Shown: piece after piece, positions 15,895 to 24,020 of the stretch
Layout: the number at the start of each line of letters is the position of its first letter
Position numbering within the stretch: the first letter of the stretch is position 1
Assembly (NCBI GenBank): GCA_036835375.1
Contig: DAITMB010000068.1
Span: 1-26,557 of the forward strand
DNA length: 26,557 bases
Direction: 5' to 3'
Source: JANQTF01 sp036835375
Lineage (GTDB): Bacteria > Bacteroidota > Bacteroidia > J057
Made by a program: the position numbers and the translations under genes
The notes under the pieces: generated by a model
Database searches by the model: none
What the model was told of the DNA's origin: nothing
The model's input: the letters and a program-made list of their open reading frames with translations, nothing else

Positions 15895-16566
15895 CTATTC
15901 CTGCACAAGGAACTTGGTGACGTAGGGTTGAAAACTTCTCCCGTCGTTGCTCTCCGCCTGCACACGCAGCAGGTAAACGCCGGGGACCAGTGTCAACGCT
16001 TCCAAAATCAATGGTTCGCTCCGGACAAAGGGCGTGGTAGGACGAATTTCCCGTGGTCCTGTGACACTACGCCCGCTCATGTCGAGGACTTCGACCCGAA
16101 GGTAATCCACCTGCACATTCGCTCCCCAGTCCAAATTCAAAGACAGCGGTCCCTGTGTCGGATTAGGGCGCACCTGCACCAGCGGAGACAGCGGGGGCGT
16201 GTATGCCCAAAATTCTGAGATCAAGCTCCAAGGCCCTGTTTCGCCATTTTCAAAGTGGGCACGGGTTCTCCAGTAGTATTGCTTGTCAATCAACAGCTCA
16301 TACTCCAGAGCGAAAGTATCCACGACCATTTTCTCCCGCGTATCCCCCGCGCAGCCTGCAAAGCACAAGAAGTTATCGGTGAGAATGTACTCATACGCCA
16401 CCACACCGGGCACGGGATGCCAGGAGATCAGGAAAGACCTTGCCTGTGGTCCCGGAATCCCCAATCCCCGATGGGGAGGAGAGGCATGCTCTTGCGCAGG
16501 AAGCATCCCCGCCCAGATCCACCCCAGAAGCATCCAGCATCGAAGTGGAAGGATAATTTTTTTCAT
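15895..16566 (-). CDS. Small secreted FN3-like protein with T9SS-type C-terminal domain
   Basis: A 223-residue protein. The start at 16566 gives a signal peptide (MKKIILPLRCWMLLGWIWAGMLPAQ); the frame runs upstream to 16728 without a credible start. Residues about 35-135 read like one fibronectin type III domain (ISWHPVPGVVAYEYILTD, YYWRTRAHFENGETGPWS) with a short CFAGC pair. Residues about 140-223 (VRPNPTQGPLSLNL, LRVEVLDMSGRSV, LVPGVYLLRV, KFLVQE) match the fold and order of a T9SS type A sorting domain. It is therefore likely exported across the outer membrane and surface-attached. The function is unknown. Its transcript passes towards the HAD gene with only a promoter-like spacer between them. 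Confidence 0.8.
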   Translation of the reverse strand: MKKIILPLRCWMLLGWIWAGMLPAQEHASPPHRGLGIPGPQARSFLISWHPVPGVVAYEYILTDNFLCFAGCAGDTREKMVVDTFALEYELLIDKQYYWRTRAHFENGETGPWSLISEFWAYTPPLSPLVQVRPNPTQGPLSLNLDWGANVQVDYLRVEVLDMSGRSVTGPREIRPTTPFVRSEPLILEALTLVPGVYLLRVQAESNDGRSFQPYVTKFLVQE

Positions 16567-16710
16567 GGTACTCGTTATCGCTATTTTCTGTGGCAAATCG
16601 TTTCTTTTTATTCGCCGCAACAGGCGACTACGACGAAGGTACGAAAATCGGCTGGGTCGGGATTGTCTTTGCCCGGACAACGCGGGCACTCGGCAAGAAA
16701 GGAATGGGGC

Positions 16711-16737
16711 AAAAAAAAGCCTGCCCAAGGGGCAGGC
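16711..16737 (-). terminator. Terminator of rpsA
   Basis: On the minus strand GCCTGCCC (16730-16737 complement) pairs with GGGCAGGC (16719-16726 complement) around a three-base loop and runs into eight Ts (16711-16718 complement). It lies 22 bases after the rpsA stop. Confidence 0.92.
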
Positions 16738-16758
16738 TTTTCAAGATATACTAGCAGA

Positions 16759-18762
16759 CTATTCTTCTGCAGTCTTCTCGTTTTCCTCTGCTTCCGCAGT
16801 GACTTCAGGAGCCGCTTCAGGAGTAGCTTCCTCGGTCTTTTTAGCGGCAGGCTTAGACTTACCGCCTTGGGTTTCTTTCTCTTGCGCTTCCATTTGCTCT
16901 TTGAGCTTGGCTAGCACGTCGATTTCCCCAAGGGTAGTGGTTCCAGCTTGTGTAGGCTTGGCGGCGCTCGGTGCAGAAGCAGGCTTAGCTGTCTTCTTCT
17001 TGCGAGCAGCGGCGGCAGAAGCAGCTACCACGCCGTCACCATCTTCATTCCAAGTGCGGGTGTGTGAGAGCATCAGGCGCTTAGCGTCTTTGTTGAACTC
17101 AATCACCACAAACTCAGAAGCAGTATCTACTTTCAGCTCTTCTTGACCGTCTTCGGTCTTGAGGTGCTTCAGCGGCACAATGCCTTCGATTCCATACTCC
17201 AGCTCCACGACGGCACCTTTGGCATCGATGCGCTTGATGGTACCAGAAACAGTGGATCCCACGGAGAAAATCTCCACATATTTGTCCCACACGTCTTCAG
17301 TCAACTGCTTGTGGCCGAGGCTGAGGCGACGGTTGTCGAGGTCGATTTCCAGCACCACAACGTCCAAGGTCTCATCGCCACGGATGAATTCGGAGGGGTG
17401 GTTGAATTTCTTCGTCCAAGAGAGGTCGGAGATGTGAACCAATCCGTCCACGCCTTCTTCCAGCTCTACAAAGAGGCCGTAGTTGGTCATGTTGCGAACC
17501 CTTCCGTTGTGGCGGCTTCCCACTGGATATTTTCCGACAATCGCATCCCATGGATCGGTCTTGAGCTGCTTGAGTCCGAGGGACATTTTGCGCTCGTCGC
17601 GATCGACATTGAGGATCATTGCATCCAGTTCACTACCAACGGCAAATTGTTCGCCTGGATTTTTCACATGTTGAGACCAAGACATCTCGCTGGTGTGAAT
17701 CAAGCCTTCGACGCCTGGGAAGATTTCGAGGAACACCCCGTAGTCGGCCACCGTCACGACTTTACCTTTCACCACAGAACCTTCTGTGAGGGTGTCAGGC
17801 AGCGAGTCCCACGGATGTGGCGTAAGCTGCTTCATACCCAAGCTGATACGCTTCTTGGCATCGTCGAAATCCAATACCACGACGTTGACTTTCTCGTCGA
17901 GGTTGAGGACTTCTTCTGGGTGGTTGATCCGGCCCCAGGAAATATCGGTAATGTGTAACAGTCCGTCCACCCCACCGAGATCGATGAAGACCCCAAAGTT
18001 GGTCATGTTCTTGACCGTACCTTCGAGGACCTGACCTTTCTCCAGGTTTTGGAGGATCAGTTTGCGTTGCTCTTCGAGTTTGGCTTCGATCAAAATCTTG
18101 TGAGAAACCACCACGTTTTCGTAGGCGTGGTTGATTTTCACTACTTTGAATTCCATATCGCGACCCACAAAGGCGTCAAAGTCCCTGACAGGCTTGACGT
18201 CGATTTGAGAGCCTGGTAAGAATGCCTCGATTCCATCGATGTCCACCACAAATCCGCCCTTTGTCCGGCGCATGATGTGTCCTGTAAGGATGGCATCATG
18301 ATCCATAGAGGCATTGATTCGCTCCCAAGACCGGAGGTGCTTGGCGCGGCGACGGGACAACAGGAGCTGGCCAGTCTGGTCTTCTACCTTTTCGATGTAC
18401 ACCTCAAGGGTGTCGCCTGCTTTCAGGGAGGGAGTATCTCTGAATTCAGAGATAGGCACAATGCCTTCGGATTTGAACCCAATGTTGAGCACGACTTCTT
18501 TCTCGCCGATACTGGTGACCGTTCCAGGCACGATCTCATTTTCGTTGAATTCGCGGAGCGTACCAGCATACATCGTCTCCATTTTGGAGCGCTCAGCTTT
18601 GGTGTACTCATCTCCGTCGATCCACCAATCATCATCGTCGTCGTCTCTGACCTTGGAAAAAAGATCCTCAATGGACTCAGCTGCGGGAGCTTGTTGCTCA
18701 ACCTCTGGAGTACTCTCTAGAGTTTCTTCTTGTGTGACAATCTTGTCATTTTCTTCTATCAT
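16759..18762 (-). CDS. rpsA: 30S ribosomal protein S1
   Basis: A 667-residue protein with an acidic N-terminal tail and six S1 RNA-binding (OB-fold) repeats. They begin near GTVTSIGEKEVVLNIGF, TGHIMRRTKGGFVVDI, GTVKNMTNFGVFIDLGGVDGLLH, GKVVTVADYGVFLEIFPGVEGLIH, GRVRNMTNYGLFVELEEGVDGLVH and GTIKRIDAKGAVVELEYGIEGIV. A low-complexity, Lys/Ala/Glu-rich tail (last roughly 110 residues) follows. S1 unfolds and holds mRNA on the small subunit. The start at 18762 is fixed by AAGGAGAT eight bases upstream and by the acidic MIEENDK start; an upstream in-frame extension to 18804 would run through the leader hairpin. A Shine-Dalgarno this strong is uncommon in Bacteroidota. The gene appears monocistronic on this side, with its own terminator. 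Confidence 0.96.
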   Translation of the reverse strand: MIEENDKIVTQEETLESTPEVEQQAPAAESIEDLFSKVRDDDDDDWWIDGDEYTKAERSKMETMYAGTLREFNENEIVPGTVTSIGEKEVVLNIGFKSEGIVPISEFRDTPSLKAGDTLEVYIEKVEDQTGQLLLSRRRAKHLRSWERINASMDHDAILTGHIMRRTKGGFVVDIDGIEAFLPGSQIDVKPVRDFDAFVGRDMEFKVVKINHAYENVVVSHKILIEAKLEEQRKLILQNLEKGQVLEGTVKNMTNFGVFIDLGGVDGLLHITDISWGRINHPEEVLNLDEKVNVVVLDFDDAKKRISLGMKQLTPHPWDSLPDTLTEGSVVKGKVVTVADYGVFLEIFPGVEGLIHTSEMSWSQHVKNPGEQFAVGSELDAMILNVDRDERKMSLGLKQLKTDPWDAIVGKYPVGSRHNGRVRNMTNYGLFVELEEGVDGLVHISDLSWTKKFNHPSEFIRGDETLDVVVLEIDLDNRRLSLGHKQLTEDVWDKYVEIFSVGSTVSGTIKRIDAKGAVVELEYGIEGIVPLKHLKTEDGQEELKVDTASEFVVIEFNKDAKRLMLSHTRTWNEDGDGVVAASAAAARKKKTAKPASAPSAAKPTQAGTTTLGEIDVLAKLKEQMEAQEKETQGGKSKPAAKKTEEATPEAAPEVTAEAEENEKTAEE

Positions 18763-18770
18763 GCATAAGA

Positions 18771-18776
18771 TCTCCT
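18771..18776 (-). promoter_or_regulatory. Shine-Dalgarno of rpsA
   Basis: The minus strand reads AGGAGA within AAAGGAGATC, with eight bases to the ATG at 18762. Most genes in this window show no such element, in keeping with the general lack of Shine-Dalgarno use in Bacteroidota. Confidence 0.75.
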
Positions 18777-18780
18777 TTCT

Positions 18781-18809
18781 GCTCAGGGTCTCTGAGCGGG
18801 GCAAAGGTA
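18781..18809 (-). promoter_or_regulatory. rpsA -7 box and leader hairpin
   Basis: On the minus strand TACCTTTG (18802-18809) is an exact TAnnTTTG match. It is followed by GCTCAG-AGACC-CTGAGC (18781-18797), a perfect six-base-pair hairpin placed at the predicted start of the transcript and four bases before the Shine-Dalgarno. The -33 element would lie in the assembly gap. Confidence 0.5.
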
Positions 18810-18820
18810 AGAAACTATTC

Positions 18821-18920
18821 NNNNNNNNNNNNNNNNNNNNNNNNNNNNNNNNNNNNNNNNNNNNNNNNNNNNNNNNNNNNNNNNNNNNNNNNNNNNNNNN
18901 NNNNNNNNNNNNNNNNNNNN
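18821..18920. other. Assembly gap (100 N)
   Basis: Exactly 100 undetermined bases, the conventional placeholder for a gap of unknown length. It hides the 3' end of the OmpA-like/TPR lipoprotein gene and the region upstream of rpsA, so other genes could be missing here. Confidence 0.98.
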
Positions 18921-20635
18921 ACGCCCCGGTTGTTTAGTTGCTCGGCGGTAGGTGTCTGCCCTTCGAGCAGCTTGTCATACTCGCCATTGGCTGCATCGAG
19001 GAGACCGATTTTGTCCATGATGATGGCCCGCTGGAAGAAGATCTGGCGGTCGCTGGGTCTTTCTCGGGTTAGCTGGGTAAGTTGGTTATAGAGCGCCTGC
19101 TTCTCGTCAGCACTATAGCTGTCAGCAAAGGCGATCTTGTATCCCTGCGCTGCAGCTTGGTAAGTGCTGGCTTGCTCATCGCGAAACTGTGCGGCGCGCT
19201 CCAAGTCGGCTACGGCCCCTGCGTAATTGGCTTGCGCAATGTAGTATTCTGCCCGCATGGCATAGAGATTCGGTGAGGCTTTCTTGGTCAACAGGTCGTC
19301 AAGACTGGCCAATCCTGCTTCTACGTTGGTTCCCTCAGTATAAGGTTTCGCGCTGATCACAGTGGAAGCCACTTGCTCCAGGGCCTGAGAGGCCACGGGT
19401 AGTCTTTCTGCGAAGCGGTCGATGGTAGGCTGGCTTCCTTGGTAAGCGAAATCCATGACGCAGAAGGTGTGGCGCGCTTTGATCAAGACTTCCACCACCA
19501 ATTTTTCCCAAAAGGCGACCTTCCTCAATTGAGCTTCCTTCTGGTCGAGATCTAGTTTTTCGTTATCGGCGATGGCATACACTTGATCCTTCTGGTCGCG
19601 GGTCAAGGAAGAGATTTCAGTGAGCAGCTTTACCCTTGCCCAATCTTCTCCCATGCCTTTGGCTGTGATTTCTAGCCCGGAGATGTTGCCGTTGAGCGCA
19701 GAAAGCCCCTTTTTGAGCGCATCTGCCCGCTCTTGAGAAAGGGCATTGTTGAGTTTTACTGTACCACCTGGGGAGGCCCATCCGGTGAGGTCAATGCGAG
19801 TAATTTTGTAACCAAGGTCAGTATATTTTTTTACGAAAGAAGTAATGAGAGTGGCGCTGAATGCAGAGTCGTCCATGAGATTGGCGGATCCTTCTTCAAA
19901 CATCACGTCGATGGTGCCGGTGAAGCCTGCGTAGCGGAAATTTTCTGCGGTGACATCGAGTTCTGGGGCGCCCACGGCTGACTGAAGTCCTACGCTTTCC
20001 CAACGCTGTGCGGTACAGCAAGAAGGCATGGCCGTTCCAATGGGTGTCGCATCTGTTTCACAAAAGAAAGTTTTGAGATCGCCATTCTTCTTGTATTTCG
20101 CCACAGCAAATGACAGGGCGATCTGCTTGCCAGCGATGCTTTTGCCGCCGAGTGGAAATTTGTACAGGAAGAAGGGATTTCGGTTTGTGATGTAATACTC
20201 CCTGTCCACCACGATTGTCCCAAGGCTCCCGGATGGGTCAGACTCCATGGATTGGAGGGCAGGAGTCGCTTGGTAGGATGCATTGACATGCACAGCGACA
20301 CCTTTATCGAGATATTTGCCGTAGTCGAGGTCGCCGGCTAGCCGAAAATACAACGTATCGCCCTTTACCTCGAATTGCCCTGGCTCAAGATAGAAATAGG
20401 TGAAATCTGTATTGTCATACTCGCTCACTGCCAACCGTGCTGGCGTGCTGTTGGCGGTAATGACCTTGTTGATGTCTGCTGTGAAAGATTCGCAGGTGTT
20501 GACAAAGGTTTCCCCTTTGTATTTTACCTTGTTGATGAGCCCTTCAGGCTTGCACGATGTCAGCACCAAGACTGACAGCATCAGGATCCATGTGGAGGTG
20601 GGGAATAATGGAAAGCGGACAACAGTTGGGTTCAT
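18921..20635 (-). CDS. OmpA-like/TPR lipoprotein, 3' end lost in the gap
   Basis: At least 571 residues are visible. The signal peptide ends in a lipobox (LVLTSC, lipidated C28). The first about 235 residues are a beta-rich domain without a family I recognise. Residues about 240-345 resemble an OmpA/MotB-type peptidoglycan-binding domain (IDVMFEEGSANLMDD, IDLTGWASPGGTVKLNNALSQERADALKKGL), with the typical N-x2-LS-x2-RA helix. The C-terminal part holds TPR-like helices (YAMRAEYYIAQANYAGAVADLERAAQF and two further pairs), ending at LNNRG where the gap starts. It probably anchors the outer membrane to the cell wall while the TPR part binds a partner. The stop codon is not seen. Its promoter candidate lies 30 bases upstream. 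Confidence 0.8.
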
Positions 20636-20664
20636 GTTTCGGTTTATTAGATTCCGGTTTCCTA

Positions 20665-20672
20665 CAAAACTA
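20665..20672 (-). promoter_or_regulatory. Candidate -7 box for the OmpA-like lipoprotein gene
   Basis: The minus strand reads TAGTTTTG, an exact TAnnTTTG match, just after an AT-rich tract. No clear -33 TTG is seen. The predicted leader is about 20-25 bases. Confidence 0.5.
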
Positions 20673-20937
20673 TAAAAAAAATAAACTTTCGGCCATTCCG
20701 TACATTATTTCTACTGTTCGGGTAGGCTTTTTGAATATTCCACCAGACAATGTCTTTATCTGAGTTTGATTTTGTAGGAATGCTTGAGAAGAAAGCATTG
20801 GGAGCAAAGTGAATAAAAGGTAAAATAGGACTTGACTTTTACAAAAAGGCTTCTCAGCCGGTGAATGTACAAATAATCGCTGAACGAATCCATCTGCGAA
20901 CTTTATTTATCCACTTCACATATTTTTTGATGTCCCA
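20673..20937. other. AT-rich divergent spacer without a gene
   Basis: This separates the lipoprotein and aminotransferase genes. It contains a seven-base-pair hairpin (AATGCTT/AAGCATT, about 20779-20799) with no T tract, and a smaller GGCT/AGCC hairpin near 20847. No complete promoter for the aminotransferase gene can be defended; TATTTTTTG lies just before its ATG. No coding region is supported. Confidence 0.4.
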
Positions 20938-22098
20938 ATGAAGCATTCCTTTTCTTTTCATAGCAAACTGCCTTCCACTGGTATCAGCATCTTCACAGTC
21001 ATGTCGACCATGGCACAGCAGCACGGGGCCATCAATCTTTCTCAAGGGTTTCCTGATTTTTCGCCGGACCCCGATCTGCTCGCGTCCTTGCAGCAGGCCA
21101 GCTTGAAGGGACATCACCAATATGCACCCATGGCAGGCCTTCCGCGCCTCCGCCAACTTATCAGCGATCGGGTCCAGGCCCGCGACGGAAGATTCTATGA
21201 TCCAGCCACCGAGATTACTATCACCAGCGGTGCGACCGAAGCCCTGTTTTGTGCCGCTCAAATGCTCGTCCATCCGGGCGATGAAGTGATTCTGTTTGCG
21301 CCTGCCTACGATTGCTATGAACCTGGGATTCGCCTGGCTGGAGGAATCGCACGATTCATTCCACTCGGGTATCCTCACTACCGCATCGATTGGCAGCGCG
21401 TGCGCGAATCCATCACCAACAAGACCAAGGGAATCTATTTGAACAGCCCTCATAATCCTACCGGCATGGTCATAGATTCTGAAGATCTTCAAGCACTCAC
21501 CGCCCTTGTGGAGGAGCATGGATTGTGGGTCGTTTCGGACGAAGTGTATGATGGTATGGTGTTCGGCGCATCGCAACGTCACCTCAGTCTGGCCTCTGTG
21601 GAGGCACTGGCCAGCCGCACGCTTGTCATCTCTTCCTTTGGCAAAACTCTCCACACCACTGGCTGGAAAGTTGGTTACTGCCTTGCGCCCAGCGCATGGT
21701 CGGAGGAGTTTCGGAAAATTCACCAGTGGGTCACTTTTGCCGTAGCAACGCCTTTTCAGCACGCCATTGCAAATTATCTGACCGAGCACGCCGATCGGGT
21801 TGCAGGACTCTCTACATTTTATCAGCAAAAGCGAGATCTCTTTCTTCGCCTCACCGCCCCAAGTTCTTTTGTTCCGATTCCTTCGCAGGGCACGTATTTC
21901 CAACTCATGGAATACGCGGCCATCAAGGAAGTGGATGATGTCACTTTCAGCAAATGGCTCACCACAGAAATCGGGGTGGCCTGCATACCGATCTCGATTT
22001 TTTATCCAGATGGTGAGGACCGAAGGGTGGTGCGCTTCTGTTTTGCAAAGCAGGACGATACCCTCGAGCAAGCCGCAGCGCGATTAGTTCATCTGTAG
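20938..22098 (+). CDS. Methionine aminotransferase (YbdL-like), PLP-dependent
   Basis: A 386-residue fold-type I aminotransferase that aligns along its length with E. coli YbdL, which prefers methionine, histidine and phenylalanine. Shared segments include SKLPSTGISIFTVMSTMAQQ, AINLSQGFPDF, QYAPMAGLPRLR, ITSGATEALFCA, NSPHNPTGMV, SDEVYDGMVF and SSFGKTLHTTGWKVGY. K236 in the last motif should form the Schiff base with PLP, with N173, D201 and Y204 around the cofactor. It is soluble and cytoplasmic, and could take part in methionine salvage (2-oxo-4-methylthiobutanoate) or general amino-acid transamination. It stands alone, divergent from the lipoprotein gene and convergent with batC, with no terminator visible in the 75-base gap. 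Confidence 0.92.
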   Translation: MKHSFSFHSKLPSTGISIFTVMSTMAQQHGAINLSQGFPDFSPDPDLLASLQQASLKGHHQYAPMAGLPRLRQLISDRVQARDGRFYDPATEITITSGATEALFCAAQMLVHPGDEVILFAPAYDCYEPGIRLAGGIARFIPLGYPHYRIDWQRVRESITNKTKGIYLNSPHNPTGMVIDSEDLQALTALVEEHGLWVVSDEVYDGMVFGASQRHLSLASVEALASRTLVISSFGKTLHTTGWKVGYCLAPSAWSEEFRKIHQWVTFAVATPFQHAIANYLTEHADRVAGLSTFYQQKRDLFLRLTAPSSFVPIPSQGTYFQLMEYAAIKEVDDVTFSKWLTTEIGVACIPISIFYPDGEDRRVVRFCFAKQDDTLEQAAARLVHL

Positions 22099-22173
22099 TG
22101 AAGTCAGCGCGGGGGAACAGGGAAGTGATGAGTAATTTCTGCCAATCACGGTTCTTGAGACGTTCGCGGGGAT

Positions 22174-22884
22174 TCACCAATTTGGTCTTCCTTCCCGCTC
22201 CGCAGTAGCGGAGCTCACCTTTCGGAGTTGCTGCACGTATTGGCGCTCCTGCTTGCGCATCAATTCGAGAATCTGATAAGCTTCCCCTAAGCTCAAGGTG
22301 TCTCCTCCGATGGGAATCGCCTGATCTCCCGGAGGCACGACTTGGCGCTGGCGCTGGGTCAACTTTTGGATCAGCTCCTTCATTTTTGGATCAAGATTCT
22401 GGGGTGGCTGCTCCCGTGGAGGAGAAGGCGAATCCGGCGGTGGAGACCCGGCAGGGGGCAATTTAGGCGGAGGAAGCCTTCCCAATCGGAGAGCCAGGAG
22501 TTCGTAATTGTATCGCGCATCCTCGAGCAGCGGGTCGAATAGCAATGCTTCTCGGAAAGAACTCAGAGCTTCCCGGGGCCTTCCTTCCCGAAGTAGCAGC
22601 AGGCCCAATTGGTTGGAGGCCAGAGAGGCTGCTTGTGGCTGAAGGGGCGAAAGTGATTGAAAAAAGAAGGTTTTGGCCAACTCCACCGAATCGATTTGTA
22701 AATAAGCCAGACCTAGGTTGTATGAAATCGCGGCCGACATCAAAGGATAAGCCTCCCGCGCCTGAAGCAATACCGGAATGGCTGCGCCATGCTGCTGCTT
22801 TTTCAACAGGCCCATGGCTTCACTCAGAAGTCCTTCGCCTCCGAGACTCAAAAAACTCACCAATACGAAGGTTTTCCACATCAT
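22174..22884 (-). CDS. batC: BatC-like TPR protein
   Basis: A 236-residue protein. The N-terminal hydrophobic segment (TFVLVSFLSLGGEGLL) is a signal peptide or anchor. TPR helices at about 20-130 (AISYNLGLAYLQIDSVELAKTFF, ASNQLGLLLLREGRPREALSSFREALLFDPLLEDARYNYEL) are followed by a proline-rich linker (about 135-165). The C-terminal helical segment has LGEAYQILELMRKQERQYVQQLRK, as in BatC/BatE-type proteins of the Bacteroides aerotolerance cluster. The start overlaps the batB stop (ATGATG), so translation is coupled. It is expected to act with BatB in the periplasm or at the inner membrane. The role of Bat proteins is still debated. Confidence 0.83.
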   Translation of the reverse strand: MMWKTFVLVSFLSLGGEGLLSEAMGLLKKQQHGAAIPVLLQAREAYPLMSAAISYNLGLAYLQIDSVELAKTFFFQSLSPLQPQAASLASNQLGLLLLREGRPREALSSFREALLFDPLLEDARYNYELLALRLGRLPPPKLPPAGSPPPDSPSPPREQPPQNLDPKMKELIQKLTQRQRQVVPPGDQAIPIGGDTLSLGEAYQILELMRKQERQYVQQLRKVSSATAEREGRPNW

Positions 22885-23873
22885 TCTTTTCGAATTGGCA
22901 TCAAAAACATGCTGAAGAGCAGCAACACTACAGCTGGGAAAAGCGGCACCTGGTACTGGTTTCCTGCCACGGCGTGTAAATTTCTCTCTAGTGGAGAAGC
23001 GCTCATGGAGCTAAGTTGCGACGAGAGGCGATCAAGATGATCTCTGTCGTCGCTTATGGCCACGTAGTTGGTTCTAAATTCACGCGCGATTTCCTGGAGC
23101 GCTCCGGAGGCTAGCCTGGAAATCGCCATTCTGCCTTCTTCGTCTTGCAAATAGCCAGCGCTTGGTCGATCTGGATCTTCTGGGATCGGAGCCCCTTCGT
23201 CGCTACCAATCCCGACACTAAACACTGTGACGTTCAACTGATGGAGGCGTTGAATGAGGGAGGCGTACGTGTCGCCATGATCTTCGCCGTCTGATAGGAT
23301 CACGATGATCCTCGCGCGGCGATCGGGGTGAGACTTTTCTAAGGACTGAAATCGATCCAGCGCTGCGGCCAAGCCATACCTGAATTGAGTGCCTGTCTGC
23401 GCAAACTGGTTGGTCGCTAGCATATCGAGGTAAGTGCCAGCGGCGGCGAGGTCTTCTGTGAGGGGGCATTGCACGTAGGCCACATCGGTAAAAGCGATGA
23501 TTCCCACCCGGTCACCATCGAGTTGCTCAATCAGCCTTCTGATTTCGCGCTTTGCTTTCTCCAGTCGGCTCGGCTTGATGTCGCTCGCATTCATACTCGC
23601 AGACACATCCAGCATGAAAAAAATATCTCGCCCCACCCGAGGCACTTCTTGCTCGTCCGTTCGCCAATAGGGACCCAGTAGGCTGACGAATAGCAAGGAA
23701 AACCCCGCCATGCGAATTCCCATCTTGGCCAGCGGATAACTGCGCTCGTATTGCTCTTCGCTGAACCAAGATTGGATCATATGGCTACAGCGCTTGTACA
23801 CGAGATACATTAGCCCCAGGCTCACGGGCAGCCCCAACCACCACAACCAATATTCAGGAAAAGCGAGTTTCAT
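22881..23873 (-). CDS. batB: BatB-like von Willebrand factor A protein
   Basis: A 330-residue inner-membrane protein. Helices at about 8-25 and 51-67 precede a VWA domain (about 82-285), and a last helix lies at about 308-326. The metal-site (MIDAS) motif is complete: DVSAS (D-x-S-x-S, in FMLDVSASMNAS), a threonine in the TGTQF region, and the aspartate in ILSDGEDHGD. Such proteins are usually encoded with a MoxR AAA+ ATPase, a DUF58 protein, BatA, BatC and BatD. Here only batC follows, and the upstream neighbour is tatC, so the cluster is incomplete locally. The start at 23873 (MKLAFPEYWLWWLGLP) is typical of Bat proteins. I call BatB rather than BatA from its coupling to batC. Confidence 0.87.
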   Translation of the reverse strand: MKLAFPEYWLWWLGLPVSLGLMYLVYKRCSHMIQSWFSEEQYERSYPLAKMGIRMAGFSLLFVSLLGPYWRTDEQEVPRVGRDIFFMLDVSASMNASDIKPSRLEKAKREIRRLIEQLDGDRVGIIAFTDVAYVQCPLTEDLAAAGTYLDMLATNQFAQTGTQFRYGLAAALDRFQSLEKSHPDRRARIIVILSDGEDHGDTYASLIQRLHQLNVTVFSVGIGSDEGAPIPEDPDRPSAGYLQDEEGRMAISRLASGALQEIAREFRTNYVAISDDRDHLDRLSSQLSSMSASPLERNLHAVAGNQYQVPLFPAVVLLLFSMFLMPIRKE

Positions 23874-23958
23874 GTAGGTCGGAGCTTCAAATCTTGGCCA
23901 ACACGGAGCAGTCGTGCTGTGGTAAGCTGTAACTATTGCTGGAGTGAAAATGAAACCT

Positions 23959-23991
23959 AAGCTAGTCAGACCAAGCTTAGCCCCAAGCTAG
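23959..23991. repeat. Three spaced AAGCTAG-type elements upstream of batB
   Basis: AAGCTAG (23959-23965), AAGCTTAG (23973-23980) and AAGCTAG (23985-23991) lie within 33 bases of the tatC-batB spacer. The first pair also forms an inverted repeat, CTAAGCT/AGCTTAG. Their position 86-118 bases before batB could suit a regulator. Chance cannot be excluded. Confidence 0.3.
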
Positions 23992-24020
23992 CGGCCCATC
24001 GGATCGCTGGAATGCGCTGT

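Noticed and set aside
16283..17958. Long open frames on the plus strand (including 16283-17146 and 17143-17958)
   Set aside because: They are antisense to the small T9SS gene and rpsA; the products show no recognisable protein features.
20854..22071. A 405-codon open frame on the minus strand
   Set aside because: It lies entirely opposite the YbdL-like aminotransferase, whose motifs are clear. The product has no domain, and such long antisense frames arise from the codon pattern of the real gene.
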